Notes under the pieces: model-generated | Database searches by the model: none | What the model was told of the DNA's origin: nothing | Seen by the model: the letters and a program-made list of their open reading frames with translations, nothing else | Assembly (NCBI GenBank): GCA_938002965.1 | Contig: CALKZY010000018.1 | Span: forward strand, 186,001-250,000 | DNA from: an uncultured Acidimicrobiales bacterium | GTDB taxonomy: Bacteria > Actinomycetota > Acidimicrobiia > Acidimicrobiales > SZUA-35 | Direction: 5' to 3' | Length of the DNA: 64,000 nt | Part shown: positions 36,497 to 45,752 of the stretch, in pieces | Position numbering within the stretch: position 1 is the stretch's first letter | How the letters are laid out: the number at the start of each line of letters is the position of its first letter | Position numbers and translations under genes: made by a program

Positions 36497-38257
36497 GTGA
36501 GCACAGAAAACCCAGTTGACGCCCCCAAAGACGGTGTCGACGACCGGTCTTCCGGCGAGTCGACGTCAACCGACTTCATCCGGCAAAAAGTAGTTGCCGA
36601 CAATGAGTCAGGTCGATTCTCACAGCGTGTCCAAACCCGATTTCCTCCTGAACCCAACGGCTACCTTCACATCGGGCACGCCAAGGCCATCAACCTGAAC
36701 TTCTCCATCGCCTCGGAGTTCGGCGGCACCTGCAACCTTCGTTTCGATGACACCAACCCTGACGGCGAGGACCAGGAGTTCATCGACGGCATCGAGGAGG
36801 ACCTGGCTTGGTTGGGCTACGAGCCCTCAGCTCCGGCACTCTACGCTTCGGACTACTTCGAACAGCTCTACCACTGGGCCGAGAGCCTGATCGAAAGGGG
36901 TCTCGCCTACGTCGACGATCAGGATGCCGAGACCATTTCCGCCCAACGGGGCGGTTTCGGGAAACCCGGCATCGAAAGCCCGCATCGAGGCCGAACACCC
37001 GAAGAGAACCTCCAGCTGTTCCGCGACATGCGTGACGGCCGCTACGGCGATGGCGAAAAGGTGCTGCGGGCCAAAATCGACATGCAGAGCGAAAACATGC
37101 AGCTGCGCGATCCAATCATGTACCGGATCAAGCGCATGGCGCACCATCGAACCGGTGACACCTGGATCATCTACCCCACCTACGACTGGGCGCATGGCCA
37201 ATCCGATGCCATCGAAGGGGTTACACACTCGCTGTGCACACTGGAGTTCACCGACAACCGAGCGCTGTACGACTGGTATCTCAGCAACCTTGAGCTTCCC
37301 GCCGAGCAACCTGAGCAAACCGAATACGCCCGGCTCGGGCTCACCTACACCCCCATGTCCAAGCGGGTCTTCGCCCGCCTGGTGGACCAGGGCATCGTGG
37401 ACGGTTGGGACGATCCTCGGATGCCGACGTTGCGAGGACTCCGCCGACGGGGCTACCCACCGGTGGCCATACGAGACTTCGTGGACAAGGTCGGTATCGC
37501 CCGCACCAACTCGACCACCGAAATCGAGTTGCTTGAGTCCTTTGTACGAACCGAACTGAACAGAACGGCGCTGCGTCGAATGGCCGTCCTTCGACCGTTG
37601 AAGGTGATTATCACCAACTGGCCGGAGGGTGACGAACGTCTGCTCACCGCCATCAACAATCCCGAAGACGAAACAGCCGGTACCAGGACAGTCGCATTCG
37701 GGCCCGAGCTGTGGATCGAACAAGACGACTTCAAACTCGAGCCGCCCTCCAAGTACTACCGCCTCTCCCCCGGCCGCGAAGTTCGACTGCGCGCCGGCTT
37801 CTACATCACTGCTCACGATGCAGACACCGATTCCGACGGCAATCCGGCCACCGTCTACTGCACGTACGACCCCGAGAGTGAAGGCGGATCGACCCCCGAC
37901 GGCCGCAAAGTGAAAGCCACCATCCACTGGGTTTCAGCCCAATACGCGGTCGGCGGCACCGTCAATCTTTACGATCGTCTATTCAGTCACGCTCACCCTG
38001 GAGAGGGTGGCGCAGATCCGCTCGACAGCGTAAACCCAAACTCAAGGGAAACGCTGGCCGATGTCCGGCTTGAGCGGTCATTGGCCCAGGTTCAACCCGG
38101 ACAGGTTGTCCAGTTCGAGCGGCTTGGCTACTTCGCCGTCGATTTGGATGACCCCCGCGTGTTTCACCGCACCGTGGGCCTCCGCGACGAGTGGGCCAAC
38201 ATCCAGAAGCGTCAGCAGAAACAGCAGCAGAACCAACAAAAGCAGCGCAAGCGGTAG
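36497..38257 (+). CDS. glnS: Glutaminyl-tRNA synthetase
   Basis: A 586-aa class I synthetase charging tRNA-Gln directly with glutamine. HIGHAK near residue 58 and MSKRV near residue 287 are the two ATP-site signatures; NLRFDDTNPDGED and YPTYDWAHGQSD identify GlnRS rather than GluRS. The C-terminal half forms the two beta-barrels that read the anticodon, and a Gln/Lys-rich tail of about 20 residues follows. Most actinobacteria instead make Gln-tRNA through GatCAB, so direct charging is notable here. Confidence 0.93.
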   Translation: MSTENPVDAPKDGVDDRSSGESTSTDFIRQKVVADNESGRFSQRVQTRFPPEPNGYLHIGHAKAINLNFSIASEFGGTCNLRFDDTNPDGEDQEFIDGIEEDLAWLGYEPSAPALYASDYFEQLYHWAESLIERGLAYVDDQDAETISAQRGGFGKPGIESPHRGRTPEENLQLFRDMRDGRYGDGEKVLRAKIDMQSENMQLRDPIMYRIKRMAHHRTGDTWIIYPTYDWAHGQSDAIEGVTHSLCTLEFTDNRALYDWYLSNLELPAEQPEQTEYARLGLTYTPMSKRVFARLVDQGIVDGWDDPRMPTLRGLRRRGYPPVAIRDFVDKVGIARTNSTTEIELLESFVRTELNRTALRRMAVLRPLKVIITNWPEGDERLLTAINNPEDETAGTRTVAFGPELWIEQDDFKLEPPSKYYRLSPGREVRLRAGFYITAHDADTDSDGNPATVYCTYDPESEGGSTPDGRKVKATIHWVSAQYAVGGTVNLYDRLFSHAHPGEGGADPLDSVNPNSRETLADVRLERSLAQVQPGQVVQFERLGYFAVDLDDPRVFHRTVGLRDEWANIQKRQQKQQQNQQKQRKR

Positions 38258-38273
38258 CAGACACAGCAACCGG

Positions 38274-38293
38274 CCGGTACCTCGGTGTACCGG
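38274..38293 (+). terminator. Hairpin after glnS
   Basis: CCGGTAC-CTCGGT-GTACCGG, a 7-bp stem 16 nt beyond the glnS stop. No strong T-run follows, so termination efficiency is uncertain. Confidence 0.45.
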
Positions 38294-38368
38294 ACCGACC
38301 AGGATTTTGGCAAGCTTGCATGACATCGGATCGGGCCGAACACCGGCACACCCACGAGAGGAGTCGCG

Positions 38369-40777
38369 GTGACAGACACGGTTGACACAAAGCCGGTCAA
38401 CGACCAGGGCAACGGAGGCGCTCCCAGTTCAGGGTCGGTGGATTCAGGATCAGTGGGTTCAGAATCAGCGACGTCACAGAGCAGTCGACGCTTCGTTCGG
38501 GCCGACGGGCCGGACAAGGTCACCGGCTCAGGTCGCTACACAGCGGACTTACAGCTGACCGGAATGCTCTACGCCAAGTTTCTTTACGCTGGTGCTTCAA
38601 GTGCGCGAATTCAACGACTGAATCTCGATCCGGCACGCCGTGTACCAGGTGTCTTGGCCGTACTCAGCGACGCTGACGTCCCCGATGTCCGCTACAGCCC
38701 GGGGGTGGCCGATCGCCGGCTCTTCGCCCGCGACACCGTACGGTTCGAAGGCGAAATCGTAGCCGCTGTGGCCGCCACCACACCTGAAGCTGCCAAAGCG
38801 GCGATCTCTGCCATCGAGATGGACCTTCAGCCGCTGGAGCCGGTAACCGACCCGGAAAAAGCACTACTCGACAGCTCACCGCTGGTCCATCCCGACTGGG
38901 CTGAGTACGCCGCCGACGAAGGCGTCGTACGATCCGGAAATACCGCCTCGTTCTCGTCTCTCTCCCGCGGGGACGCTGCCTCGGCCATGGCGTCGGCCGA
39001 AACGGTGGTATCCAGCCGATACGTAGCCGACGGCTGCCATGCGGTGCCCATCGAACCACGAGCAATTGTGGCTCAGTGGGAAGGCGACAAGCTCACGGTT
39101 TGGACCTCAACCCAGGTTCCCTTCGACGCTCGGGCCGGCATCTGCGAAACCCTGGGCCTTCCGACCAATCGGGTTCGAGTCGTGGTGCCGCACCTTGGTG
39201 GCGGCTTCGGCGGCAAGTGCGGCTTTCACTTTGAGGCCCACGTAGCTGCCTTGGCTCGGGCCGCCAAACGCCCCGTCAAACTGGTCTTCTCCCGAGCAGA
39301 GGAGTTCCTGGCTCCTGATCGCCGTCGTGAAGGCATGGTCGTCGAACTCACCAGCGGCCTTGACGCTGAGGGCCGGATCACAGCCAGAACAGGTCGACTG
39401 GTGCTTGACAGTGGCGCCTACCTGGCCGACAAAGCATTCTTCCCCCAGTTGGCGGCCATGCAAGCCACGGGCCCGTATCAAATACCCAATCTTGAGATCG
39501 AAGCTCATCTGGCTTACACCAACCGCCAGCCTGCCGGTTCAGTACGGGCGCCGACCGCTCCTCAGGGGTGCTGGGCGGTCGAGTCCCACACCGACGAACT
39601 GGCCAAAGAAATCGGCATGGATCCGGTTGAGTTCCGCCGTCTCAATGCTCTCGATTCCGGGGCGACCGGGGCGACCGGACAGGTCTACGAAGCAATCGGC
39701 CTACAGGACTGCATCGACCAGGCCACTTCGATGCTCAACCCAGCCGCCGACGTCGGCGTTGACGAAGCCTGCGGAGTGGCAATTGGTTGGTGGCCGAGTT
39801 TCTCTTCCCCGTCGGGTGCCTATGTGAAGATCGACAGCGACGGCAAGGGCCAGATCATCACCGGTGCCCAAGAGTGCGGTACTGGAGCGGTAATGACACT
39901 TCGACAGCTAGCAGCCGATGAAGTCGGTCTCGAGCCAGAGGACTTCGAACTCGTCTATCAAGACACCAGCGCAGCGCCCTACGATATGGGCGCCACCGGC
40001 TCTCAAACACTGTTCAACAACGGTCGAGCAGTCTTGGCCGCCGCCGTCCAAATTGCCGACCAACTAAAGATCCTTGCCGCCGAGCGATTGGAAGCGGCGG
40101 AAGCCGACATCGTGCTGGCCGACGGCCAAGCATCTGTGGCTGGCACGCCAGCCGCCTCGGTTCCCATCGCTGAGCTGGCAGCAGAAGCCGCCGGAGGCGC
40201 TTTACTACTCGGACACGGATCATCGGCCGAAGTCACCCAACCCACCAGTACCGCCACCTGTGTCGGCGATCAGGGAGTGGCCGCCTGGCTATCGCCCCAG
40301 TTCTCCTGCCATGTGGTCAAGGTGAGGCTGGATCGCGATACCGGGGTCGCCCGCGTTACCGATGTTGCGGCCGCCCACGACTCGGGAGTCATCCTCAACC
40401 CAACGGGTGCCCTGGGGCAGGTCCACGGCGGAATCATGATGGGCATCGGACAGGCACTCACCGAAGGCACCGTCTACGACGATCAGGGCAATCAGCGAAA
40501 CCCCATGCTTCTCGAGTACAAGCTCCAAACAGCGGCCGACGGCCCGACGATCGACGTTGAGTTCATCCAGGCTTACCCGGGCGAAGGACCAGGCGGAGCC
40601 AAAGGCTTGGCCGAGGCACCGAACGTGGCCACAGCAGCCGCAGTCAACAACGCTCTGGCCAAACTGACGGGTCGTTCAATACGACAGATGCCGATGACGG
40701 CTGAACGAGTCTGGACCGAGATGCAGGTCGCATCCAGCGACGAGAACTCAGCCACCACCGGAGGTAGCGATCAATGA
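38369..40777 (+). CDS. Molybdenum hydroxylase large subunit (xanthine dehydrogenase family)
   Basis: The 802-aa molybdopterin-cytosine-dinucleotide-binding subunit of a xanthine dehydrogenase/aldehyde oxidase/CO dehydrogenase-type enzyme. GGGFGGKCGFHFEAHVAAL binds the cofactor, and the catalytic Glu is probably residue 749 in GPGGAKGLAEAP. At the active-site loop the sequence reads SVRAPTAPQ, not the AYxCSFR of form I CO dehydrogenase, so CO is an unlikely substrate. Subunit order large-medium-small differs from cox MSL. GAGAGGAG precedes the GTG start. Substrate unknown (N-heterocycle or aldehyde). Confidence 0.87.
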   Translation: MTDTVDTKPVNDQGNGGAPSSGSVDSGSVGSESATSQSSRRFVRADGPDKVTGSGRYTADLQLTGMLYAKFLYAGASSARIQRLNLDPARRVPGVLAVLSDADVPDVRYSPGVADRRLFARDTVRFEGEIVAAVAATTPEAAKAAISAIEMDLQPLEPVTDPEKALLDSSPLVHPDWAEYAADEGVVRSGNTASFSSLSRGDAASAMASAETVVSSRYVADGCHAVPIEPRAIVAQWEGDKLTVWTSTQVPFDARAGICETLGLPTNRVRVVVPHLGGGFGGKCGFHFEAHVAALARAAKRPVKLVFSRAEEFLAPDRRREGMVVELTSGLDAEGRITARTGRLVLDSGAYLADKAFFPQLAAMQATGPYQIPNLEIEAHLAYTNRQPAGSVRAPTAPQGCWAVESHTDELAKEIGMDPVEFRRLNALDSGATGATGQVYEAIGLQDCIDQATSMLNPAADVGVDEACGVAIGWWPSFSSPSGAYVKIDSDGKGQIITGAQECGTGAVMTLRQLAADEVGLEPEDFELVYQDTSAAPYDMGATGSQTLFNNGRAVLAAAVQIADQLKILAAERLEAAEADIVLADGQASVAGTPAASVPIAELAAEAAGGALLLGHGSSAEVTQPTSTATCVGDQGVAAWLSPQFSCHVVKVRLDRDTGVARVTDVAAAHDSGVILNPTGALGQVHGGIMMGIGQALTEGTVYDDQGNQRNPMLLEYKLQTAADGPTIDVEFIQAYPGEGPGGAKGLAEAPNVATAAAVNNALAKLTGRSIRQMPMTAERVWTEMQVASSDENSATTGGSDQ

Positions 40778-41688
40778 CAGCCGGACCGTTCCTCATGGCC
40801 GACAACGTCGACGCTGCCCTGGCCGCCCTGGCGGCCGGGGCCAAACCGGTGGCGGGTGGCACCGACCTTGTCGTCGGCGCACGCCAGGGCAAAGACCCGC
40901 TTCCACCGAGCTTGGTAGCAATCGACCGAATAGCCGAGCTGGCCACTATCACCTCAACGGAAGAAACCGTTGCTATAGGCGCTGCTGTTACTCACGCCCG
41001 ACTGATGACCGACAATCTCATCGTGGGCGACTATACAGCCTTGGCCGATGCCGCTGCCCTGGTCGGGTCCCCTGCCACTCGTAACGTCGGAACCCTGGGT
41101 GGCAACGTTATGAACGGCTCACCCGCCATGGACACCGGCGCCCCGCTGGTGGTGTTCGGCGCCTTGGTAGAACTCAAATCTCAAGCAGGGGCTCGGCTCG
41201 TCCCCCCAGCCAACCTTTGGGTTGGCCCCGGCACCACATCGGCATCCAACGACGAGCTCTGCACTGCGTGTGTTCTTCCTCGACGACCTCCCCGGTCGGG
41301 AAGTGCCTACATACGCCTGGAGTACCGCAGGGCCATGGAAATTGCCGTGGTTGGTGCAGCGGCCAGTGTCGAGCTCAACGAAGCCGGAGAACTTCAACAC
41401 GTTGCGGTGGCTCTCACCGCCGTAGCTCCAACGATCATGGCCGTGGAGAACCTGGACACGGTCCTCGACCAACCGATGAGCGACGAGGTCCTGGACGCCG
41501 TTGCCTCATTGGCATCCTCCCAGGCGAAGCCCATTTCCGATCTCCGAGCCGGCGCCGAGTACCGGGCCCACGCTGTGGGCGTAATGGCTCGAAGAGCAGT
41601 CGATGCCGCAGCCCGAAGGGCCGGCGGCGAACACATTCCGGTTCCGGTCAATCGAGCCGAAGGTGTAGGAAGGACCGAACGATCATGA
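40774..41688 (+). CDS. Molybdenum hydroxylase FAD subunit
   Basis: A 304-aa medium subunit that carries electrons from the 2Fe-2S centres to an acceptor. KPVAGGTDLVVGARQGK and the Gly-rich TRNVGTLGGNVMNGSP are the two FAD-binding motifs of the CoxM/XdhB family. The ATG overlaps the large-subunit stop in ATGA, so the genes are translationally coupled. Confidence 0.9.
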   Translation: MTAGPFLMADNVDAALAALAAGAKPVAGGTDLVVGARQGKDPLPPSLVAIDRIAELATITSTEETVAIGAAVTHARLMTDNLIVGDYTALADAAALVGSPATRNVGTLGGNVMNGSPAMDTGAPLVVFGALVELKSQAGARLVPPANLWVGPGTTSASNDELCTACVLPRRPPRSGSAYIRLEYRRAMEIAVVGAAASVELNEAGELQHVAVALTAVAPTIMAVENLDTVLDQPMSDEVLDAVASLASSQAKPISDLRAGAEYRAHAVGVMARRAVDAAARRAGGEHIPVPVNRAEGVGRTERS

Positions 41689-42206
41689 GCGAGACAACGC
41701 AAGGAGGCACATCGGGTGGCCAGACCACACCGCTTAACTACAGCCTCTCAGTGAACGACATCGACTACCCGGTCGTAGCCGATGTTGGTGCCTCGCTTCT
41801 CTCGGTCCTTCGCAATAACATAGGACTCACCGGAACCAAGGAAGGGTGTGACGATTGCGAGTGCGGGGCCTGCATGGTTCTCCTAGACGGTCGGCCGGTC
41901 AATTCCTGTAGTTTCCTGGCCGCTCAAGCACAGAATCGGACGGTCTCAACCGTCGAAGGTTTGGCCGAAGCCGCTGGCCTCCATCCGCTGCAACAGCTTC
42001 TGTTGGACGCTGGCGGGGTGCAATGCGGATTTTGCACGCCGGGGATGTTGATGTCTGCCCGAGCCCTCCTCGACAGCAACCCGCAGCCGACCGAAGACGA
42101 TATTCGAATCGGCTTGTCCGGAAACCTGTGCCGCTGTACCGGCTACGACTCGATCGTGGCCGCCGTGCAAGAGGCGGCCGTCCAACTGGGCGACTCCGCC
42201 AGCTAG
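41685..42206 (+). CDS. Molybdenum hydroxylase 2Fe-2S subunit
   Basis: A 173-aa small subunit. The N-terminal plant-type ferredoxin cluster is GCDDCECGACMVLLDG...C and the C-terminal all-helical cluster is CGFCTPGML...CRCTGY. The ATG overlaps the FAD-subunit stop (ATGA). The ORF track starts this frame at 41217 inside the preceding gene, which is not real. It completes an intact three-subunit operon; no maturation (CoxF/XdhC-like) gene follows. Confidence 0.92.
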   Translation: MSETTQGGTSGGQTTPLNYSLSVNDIDYPVVADVGASLLSVLRNNIGLTGTKEGCDDCECGACMVLLDGRPVNSCSFLAAQAQNRTVSTVEGLAEAAGLHPLQQLLLDAGGVQCGFCTPGMLMSARALLDSNPQPTEDDIRIGLSGNLCRCTGYDSIVAAVQEAAVQLGDSAS

Positions 42207-42272
42207 CAACACCCAGCAGGACGTTCGCTCTGCTCATATCCGGTCGCTCGGTCCCGCCGAAATTCGGCCTGT

Positions 42273-42295
42273 TACACAACTGTCACAGATGTGTA
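42273..42295. promoter_or_regulatory. 23-bp palindrome upstream of the HTH gene
   Basis: TACACA-A-CTGT-C-ACAG-A-TGTGTA is symmetric except for the A/A pair. It lies about 155 bp upstream of the ATG at 42450; a smaller palindrome GCCGAA-A-TTCGGC is at 42256-42268. Confidence 0.5.
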
Positions 42296-42324
42296 CCAAG
42301 CTACTTTTAGCGGTTTTTGGGCCT

Positions 42325-42347
42325 CTGATTGTTGAGGCAACAATCAG
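42325..42347. promoter_or_regulatory. 10-bp perfect inverted repeat, AGG loop
   Basis: CTGATTGTTG-AGG-CAACAATCAG. No T-run follows it on the plus strand, so an operator or mRNA hairpin is more likely than a terminator. Confidence 0.5.
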
Positions 42348-42449
42348 GAATCCACCATCGGACACCTCAGCGATCGTATTTTCTTCCTCAGCGAGACAGG
42401 AAGCCGCCGGCCTGGTCCGACCAGCCGGCACCCACGCGCCGGAGGTTCG

Positions 42450-43373
42450 ATGCGACAGGTTCTTACACTACGAGAACTCGGGGAGAGGTACGGAGTCGAT
42501 GTAGGCCAGATCAAAAGACTGGTCCGAGTCGGCGCGCTACCAGAAGCGATGAAAGAAAACGGTCCGTCGGGGAAACGATGGGTGATACCGGCCGACAAGA
42601 TCGAGGCCGTGGCGACACGACACGGATGGCACGTGAACGAAATCAACCTCAACGCCGACACGCACCCAGCAACGGTTTCGTTGGCTACAACAGACGCACA
42701 CGGAGAACAGATGACAGCATCTCAAGCATCAGATACCGGAATGCAGCCAGAGGCACAAACCGCGGCCACAACGACGCTGACTGATCGTTCGGCCGACGTC
42801 GACATCAGAACACACCAGGCGGCGCCGACCCAGACCGACGAACACATCCCGCCGCCGTCGCCGATGAGCCTCACTCCCCTACGACGCCAAACGGATCTGC
42901 AACCACCGCTTCCGCCCGAGGCGCTGAAGGTGAAACGCGCCGAGCCGGACATGTCGCTGATCCCCGCCCTTTCTGAAGTTCTCAATGAAGATCTTCTTAC
43001 CCGCCTGCTAGGCGCCCATGAGGACAAGGCAACGGCTCAGGCCCGGGTTAAAGAAACCGAGCGGGCTCTGACCTCGCTGACCGCAAGCCACCGTCACGTT
43101 TCAATGCAGCTGTCTGAAGAGCGCAAGGAACGGGAGATACTGGCCGAGCGGCTGCGCGAAGAGCGCAATACCCGGCTCCAATCGGAAGCCAAAGTGGCCG
43201 AACTTCATCAGCGAGTAGCCAGGGAGACGGCTATCGCCGAATCGGAACAGCGGGCCAGGCAGACCGCCACCGACAGAAGCATCAAAGCCGAACGAGACGC
43301 TGCCACGGCGCTTGGTTCGATGGGGCCGGTTTCGAGGCGCAAGTACGACCGACGGGCAAAGAAGCGGGGCTGA
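42450..43373 (+). CDS. Helix-turn-helix/coiled-coil protein
   Basis: A 307-aa protein. Residues 1-55 look like a MerR/excisionase-type winged helix (LTLRELGERYGVDVGQIKRL, then RWVIPADKIEAV). The middle is a disordered Thr/Pro-rich linker, and about 195-290 is a coiled coil rich in Glu/Arg/Ala, ending in a Lys/Arg tail (SRRKYDRRAKKRG). It is probably a DNA-binding protein that oligomerises through the coiled coil. GGAGG lies 5 nt before the ATG. The palindromes upstream suggest autoregulation, but this is inference. Confidence 0.65.
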   Translation: MRQVLTLRELGERYGVDVGQIKRLVRVGALPEAMKENGPSGKRWVIPADKIEAVATRHGWHVNEINLNADTHPATVSLATTDAHGEQMTASQASDTGMQPEAQTAATTTLTDRSADVDIRTHQAAPTQTDEHIPPPSPMSLTPLRRQTDLQPPLPPEALKVKRAEPDMSLIPALSEVLNEDLLTRLLGAHEDKATAQARVKETERALTSLTASHRHVSMQLSEERKEREILAERLREERNTRLQSEAKVAELHQRVARETAIAESEQRARQTATDRSIKAERDAATALGSMGPVSRRKYDRRAKKRG

Positions 43374-43391
43374 GCGTTCGGCAGCCTTGAT

Positions 43392-43901
43392 CTACGTGCC
43401 TGATCTCACACCGTCGGTGAACGGCAGCCAGGTTTGACGAAGTCGAGCCATCTCGACGGCCCCGTAGACCGCTTCCTCGCCGATGTTGTGACCGCCGGCC
43501 TCTTCGCTACGGGCTAGAGCTTGACCAGTGTCTTCAACCGTCAGAACGCCAAACAGGACCGGAACCAGGGTTTCCAGCTGCACTTGCTGGATTCCTCTGG
43601 CGCACTCTCCTGCCACCAACTCGTAGTGGGTGGTCTCACCTCGGATAACGGCACCCAGGCAGACAACCGCATCAACGCGGCCCGAACGGGCGATAACGGA
43701 GGCAGCCAGTGGCAGCTCGAAACTCCCAGGAACCTCGGAGCGTTCGACACGGGTTATGGAGAGCTGCTCGATTGCCCGCTCCGCACCACCGCGGAGTCGA
43801 CCGACGATCGTTTCGTTCCATCGGGCTGAGATCAAGCCCAGTGTCAAGCCGGTGCCACTTAGGCCGGCGGGCGTCTCTGCTCGTTGATCACCGCTAGCCA
43901 T
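43392..43901 (-). CDS. ribH: 6,7-dimethyl-8-ribityllumazine synthase
   Basis: A 169-aa penultimate enzyme of riboflavin synthesis that condenses the ribityl-pyrimidine with dihydroxybutanone phosphate. Family signs are LISARWNETIV, EVPGSFELPLAA and CLGAVIRGETTHYELVAGE with the catalytic His in the last. It stands apart from other rib genes. AGGAG is about 11 nt upstream of the ATG. Confidence 0.92.
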   Translation of the reverse strand: MASGDQRAETPAGLSGTGLTLGLISARWNETIVGRLRGGAERAIEQLSITRVERSEVPGSFELPLAASVIARSGRVDAVVCLGAVIRGETTHYELVAGECARGIQQVQLETLVPVLFGVLTVEDTGQALARSEEAGGHNIGEEAVYGAVEMARLRQTWLPFTDGVRSGT

Positions 43902-43974
43902 CGTCTGCTCGCTCCTATCCAGCCCGCCCTTTGCCTACAGCTACGTGTCTAGCGGGCGGTGCGACACTTCGCAA

Positions 43975-45624
43975 TTATCTCAGCTGCGCGGTGCGACGCC
44001 GCCGCTGCTCAACTCGTATCCACTCCTCCGCGGCGCGACTACGTCGTCCGAGCTGGATGATCGTAGCCTCCGACACCTTGGCGATGCCGGCGCGCCGGTT
44101 GAGTTCGTCGTTGACCGTGGCGTGGGTTCGTCCGGTCAGCTCAGCCAGTTCCTTGGCCAGGTTAGTGTTAACCCGTCGTAGACGATCCCGCTCGTGCCTG
44201 GCCGATGGTCCACCTGCGGTGGGCGCAACAGCCGGGCCTCCGGCCGGAAGAGGAATCAGTCCAAGATCGAGTGTCAGCTCCTCGAAGTCCTGCCCTTCGA
44301 GTTCGTTGGCCGGATCCGGCCCGGGCAGATCGGTTAGCGCCAGAACATCATCCTCGGACGGTCCGTCAGTCGCCGTCGCCGACAACACGGCAAACAACGA
44401 CATCTGATCCGTTTCCCGCTCGGCATCGCGTTCGGGAGTCTCGCGATCAGACTTTCTCAGGGAGTGACGCCGAGAATCAGCGATGGCTACTGCGTAGGAG
44501 CGAAGACGGGCATCATCGGGAACGAACATGTAGGCCCGCTGCGTGCCGCCTCCGGGGATAAACCGGACTACGCGGCCAACCGCCTGCCTGAAGAACAGTT
44601 CAGTAGTCGTCGTGGTGGCATAAACCGCCAGTCGGAGCCGTGGAATGTCTACTCCCTCGGAGATCATCCGAACTGCGACGACCCACGGATCGTCACCAGC
44701 GGCAAATTTTGCGATCTTTTCCGATGCAGCCGGGTCATCGGACGTGGCCAGTTCGACAGCGACATTGAAGCGTTGCTTGAGGTAGTCGGCTATGTCGCGT
44801 GCGTGATCTTGATCGCTGGCAATGACCAGACCACCGGCACCGGGATGATGCTGGCGGATGGAGGTCAACTGCTGGTGAGCTGATTCGAGCACCGAAGGCA
44901 GCCATTGCCCTTCCATGCTGAGAGCTGCTCGCAACCGTTGATTTGCCTGAGTGCGTGCCAGCGGATCGTCAAACGTGGCTGACAGGATGTCGCCGCTGGG
45001 GGCCATCCACTCCATGTGTCCGCCGAACCGAGGAAAGAAGACGGGGCGAACCACTCTGCGGTCGGCCAACGCTTGTCCATAGCCGTACTCGATGTCGGGC
45101 ACGGCTTCGTCATCGTCATAGGTGACGAAGGGGATGGATCGAGTGTCGGAACGAAACGGAGTACCGGACAGCGCCAGTCGGCGCGACGCTCCTTCAAAGG
45201 CGTCACGAACCCCGTCACCCCAGGAACGTTCCTCACCGGCATGATGGATCTCATCCAGAATGACGAACCCACCTTGGCTAAGCGTGAAGAACGAAGCGGC
45301 CGAGGAGCCCACCTGCTGGTAGGTGGTCACGACGCCGTGAGAGTCAGCCGGTGGGCGGTCTCCGGGTTGCCAGTCGACAACCAACTGGAAGCCGAACCGT
45401 AGAGCGGCATCGGCCCACTGTTCTTTGAGATGCCGAGTTGGCACCACAACGACCAAAGGGCCGGGCAAATTGGGCATGGAAAGTCTGGCTGCGGCAAGGG
45501 CGAACGTCGTCTTACCTGCACCCGGGGTTGCCACCGCCAAGAAGTCGGCCTTGGCCGACGCTAGGAACAGATCTAGAGCTTTTCGCTGCCATAACCGCAG
45601 TCGAAGTCGAGAATGCTGAGTCAT
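43975..45624 (-). CDS. DEAD/DEAH-box helicase, XPB/type III R-subunit-like
   Basis: A roughly 549-aa SF2 ATPase. Walker A ATPGAGKT is near residue 40, the Walker B box DEIHH near 118, LSGTPFRSD is motif III, and VRMISEGVDIPRL with the arginine-rich RQAVGRVVRF are motifs V and VI. The C-terminal 120 residues add an acidic linker and a helix-turn-helix-like segment (ELTGRTHATVNDELNRR). Role likely in DNA repair or restriction-like surveillance; no methylase or nuclease gene is adjacent. Start ATG 45624; the ORF track extends 25 codons upstream. Confidence 0.82.
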   Translation of the reverse strand: MTQHSRLRLRLWQRKALDLFLASAKADFLAVATPGAGKTTFALAAARLSMPNLPGPLVVVVPTRHLKEQWADAALRFGFQLVVDWQPGDRPPADSHGVVTTYQQVGSSAASFFTLSQGGFVILDEIHHAGEERSWGDGVRDAFEGASRRLALSGTPFRSDTRSIPFVTYDDDEAVPDIEYGYGQALADRRVVRPVFFPRFGGHMEWMAPSGDILSATFDDPLARTQANQRLRAALSMEGQWLPSVLESAHQQLTSIRQHHPGAGGLVIASDQDHARDIADYLKQRFNVAVELATSDDPAASEKIAKFAAGDDPWVVAVRMISEGVDIPRLRLAVYATTTTTELFFRQAVGRVVRFIPGGGTQRAYMFVPDDARLRSYAVAIADSRRHSLRKSDRETPERDAERETDQMSLFAVLSATATDGPSEDDVLALTDLPGPDPANELEGQDFEELTLDLGLIPLPAGGPAVAPTAGGPSARHERDRLRRVNTNLAKELAELTGRTHATVNDELNRRAGIAKVSEATIIQLGRRSRAAEEWIRVEQRRRRTAQLR

Positions 45625-45752
45625 GGAAGCCGCCAGTTTGCCACACCTGTAGGGCCAAGCGGCGTCAAAAGGAAATGATGTTCCAAGACGTCGGGTCATC
45701 AGCCCCCGAAGAGGCTGAGACCCGCTGTCGAACTTGAGCGATCCGAGCCGAC

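Noticed and set aside
36827-37927. 366-aa minus-strand ORF opposite glnS
   Set aside because: Glu/Val/Gly-rich shadow of a well-supported gene; no family motif.
41217-41684. N-terminal extension of the 2Fe-2S subunit
   Set aside because: It overlaps the FAD subunit and is Arg/Ser-rich; ATG 41685 overlaps the upstream stop in an operon-typical ATGA.
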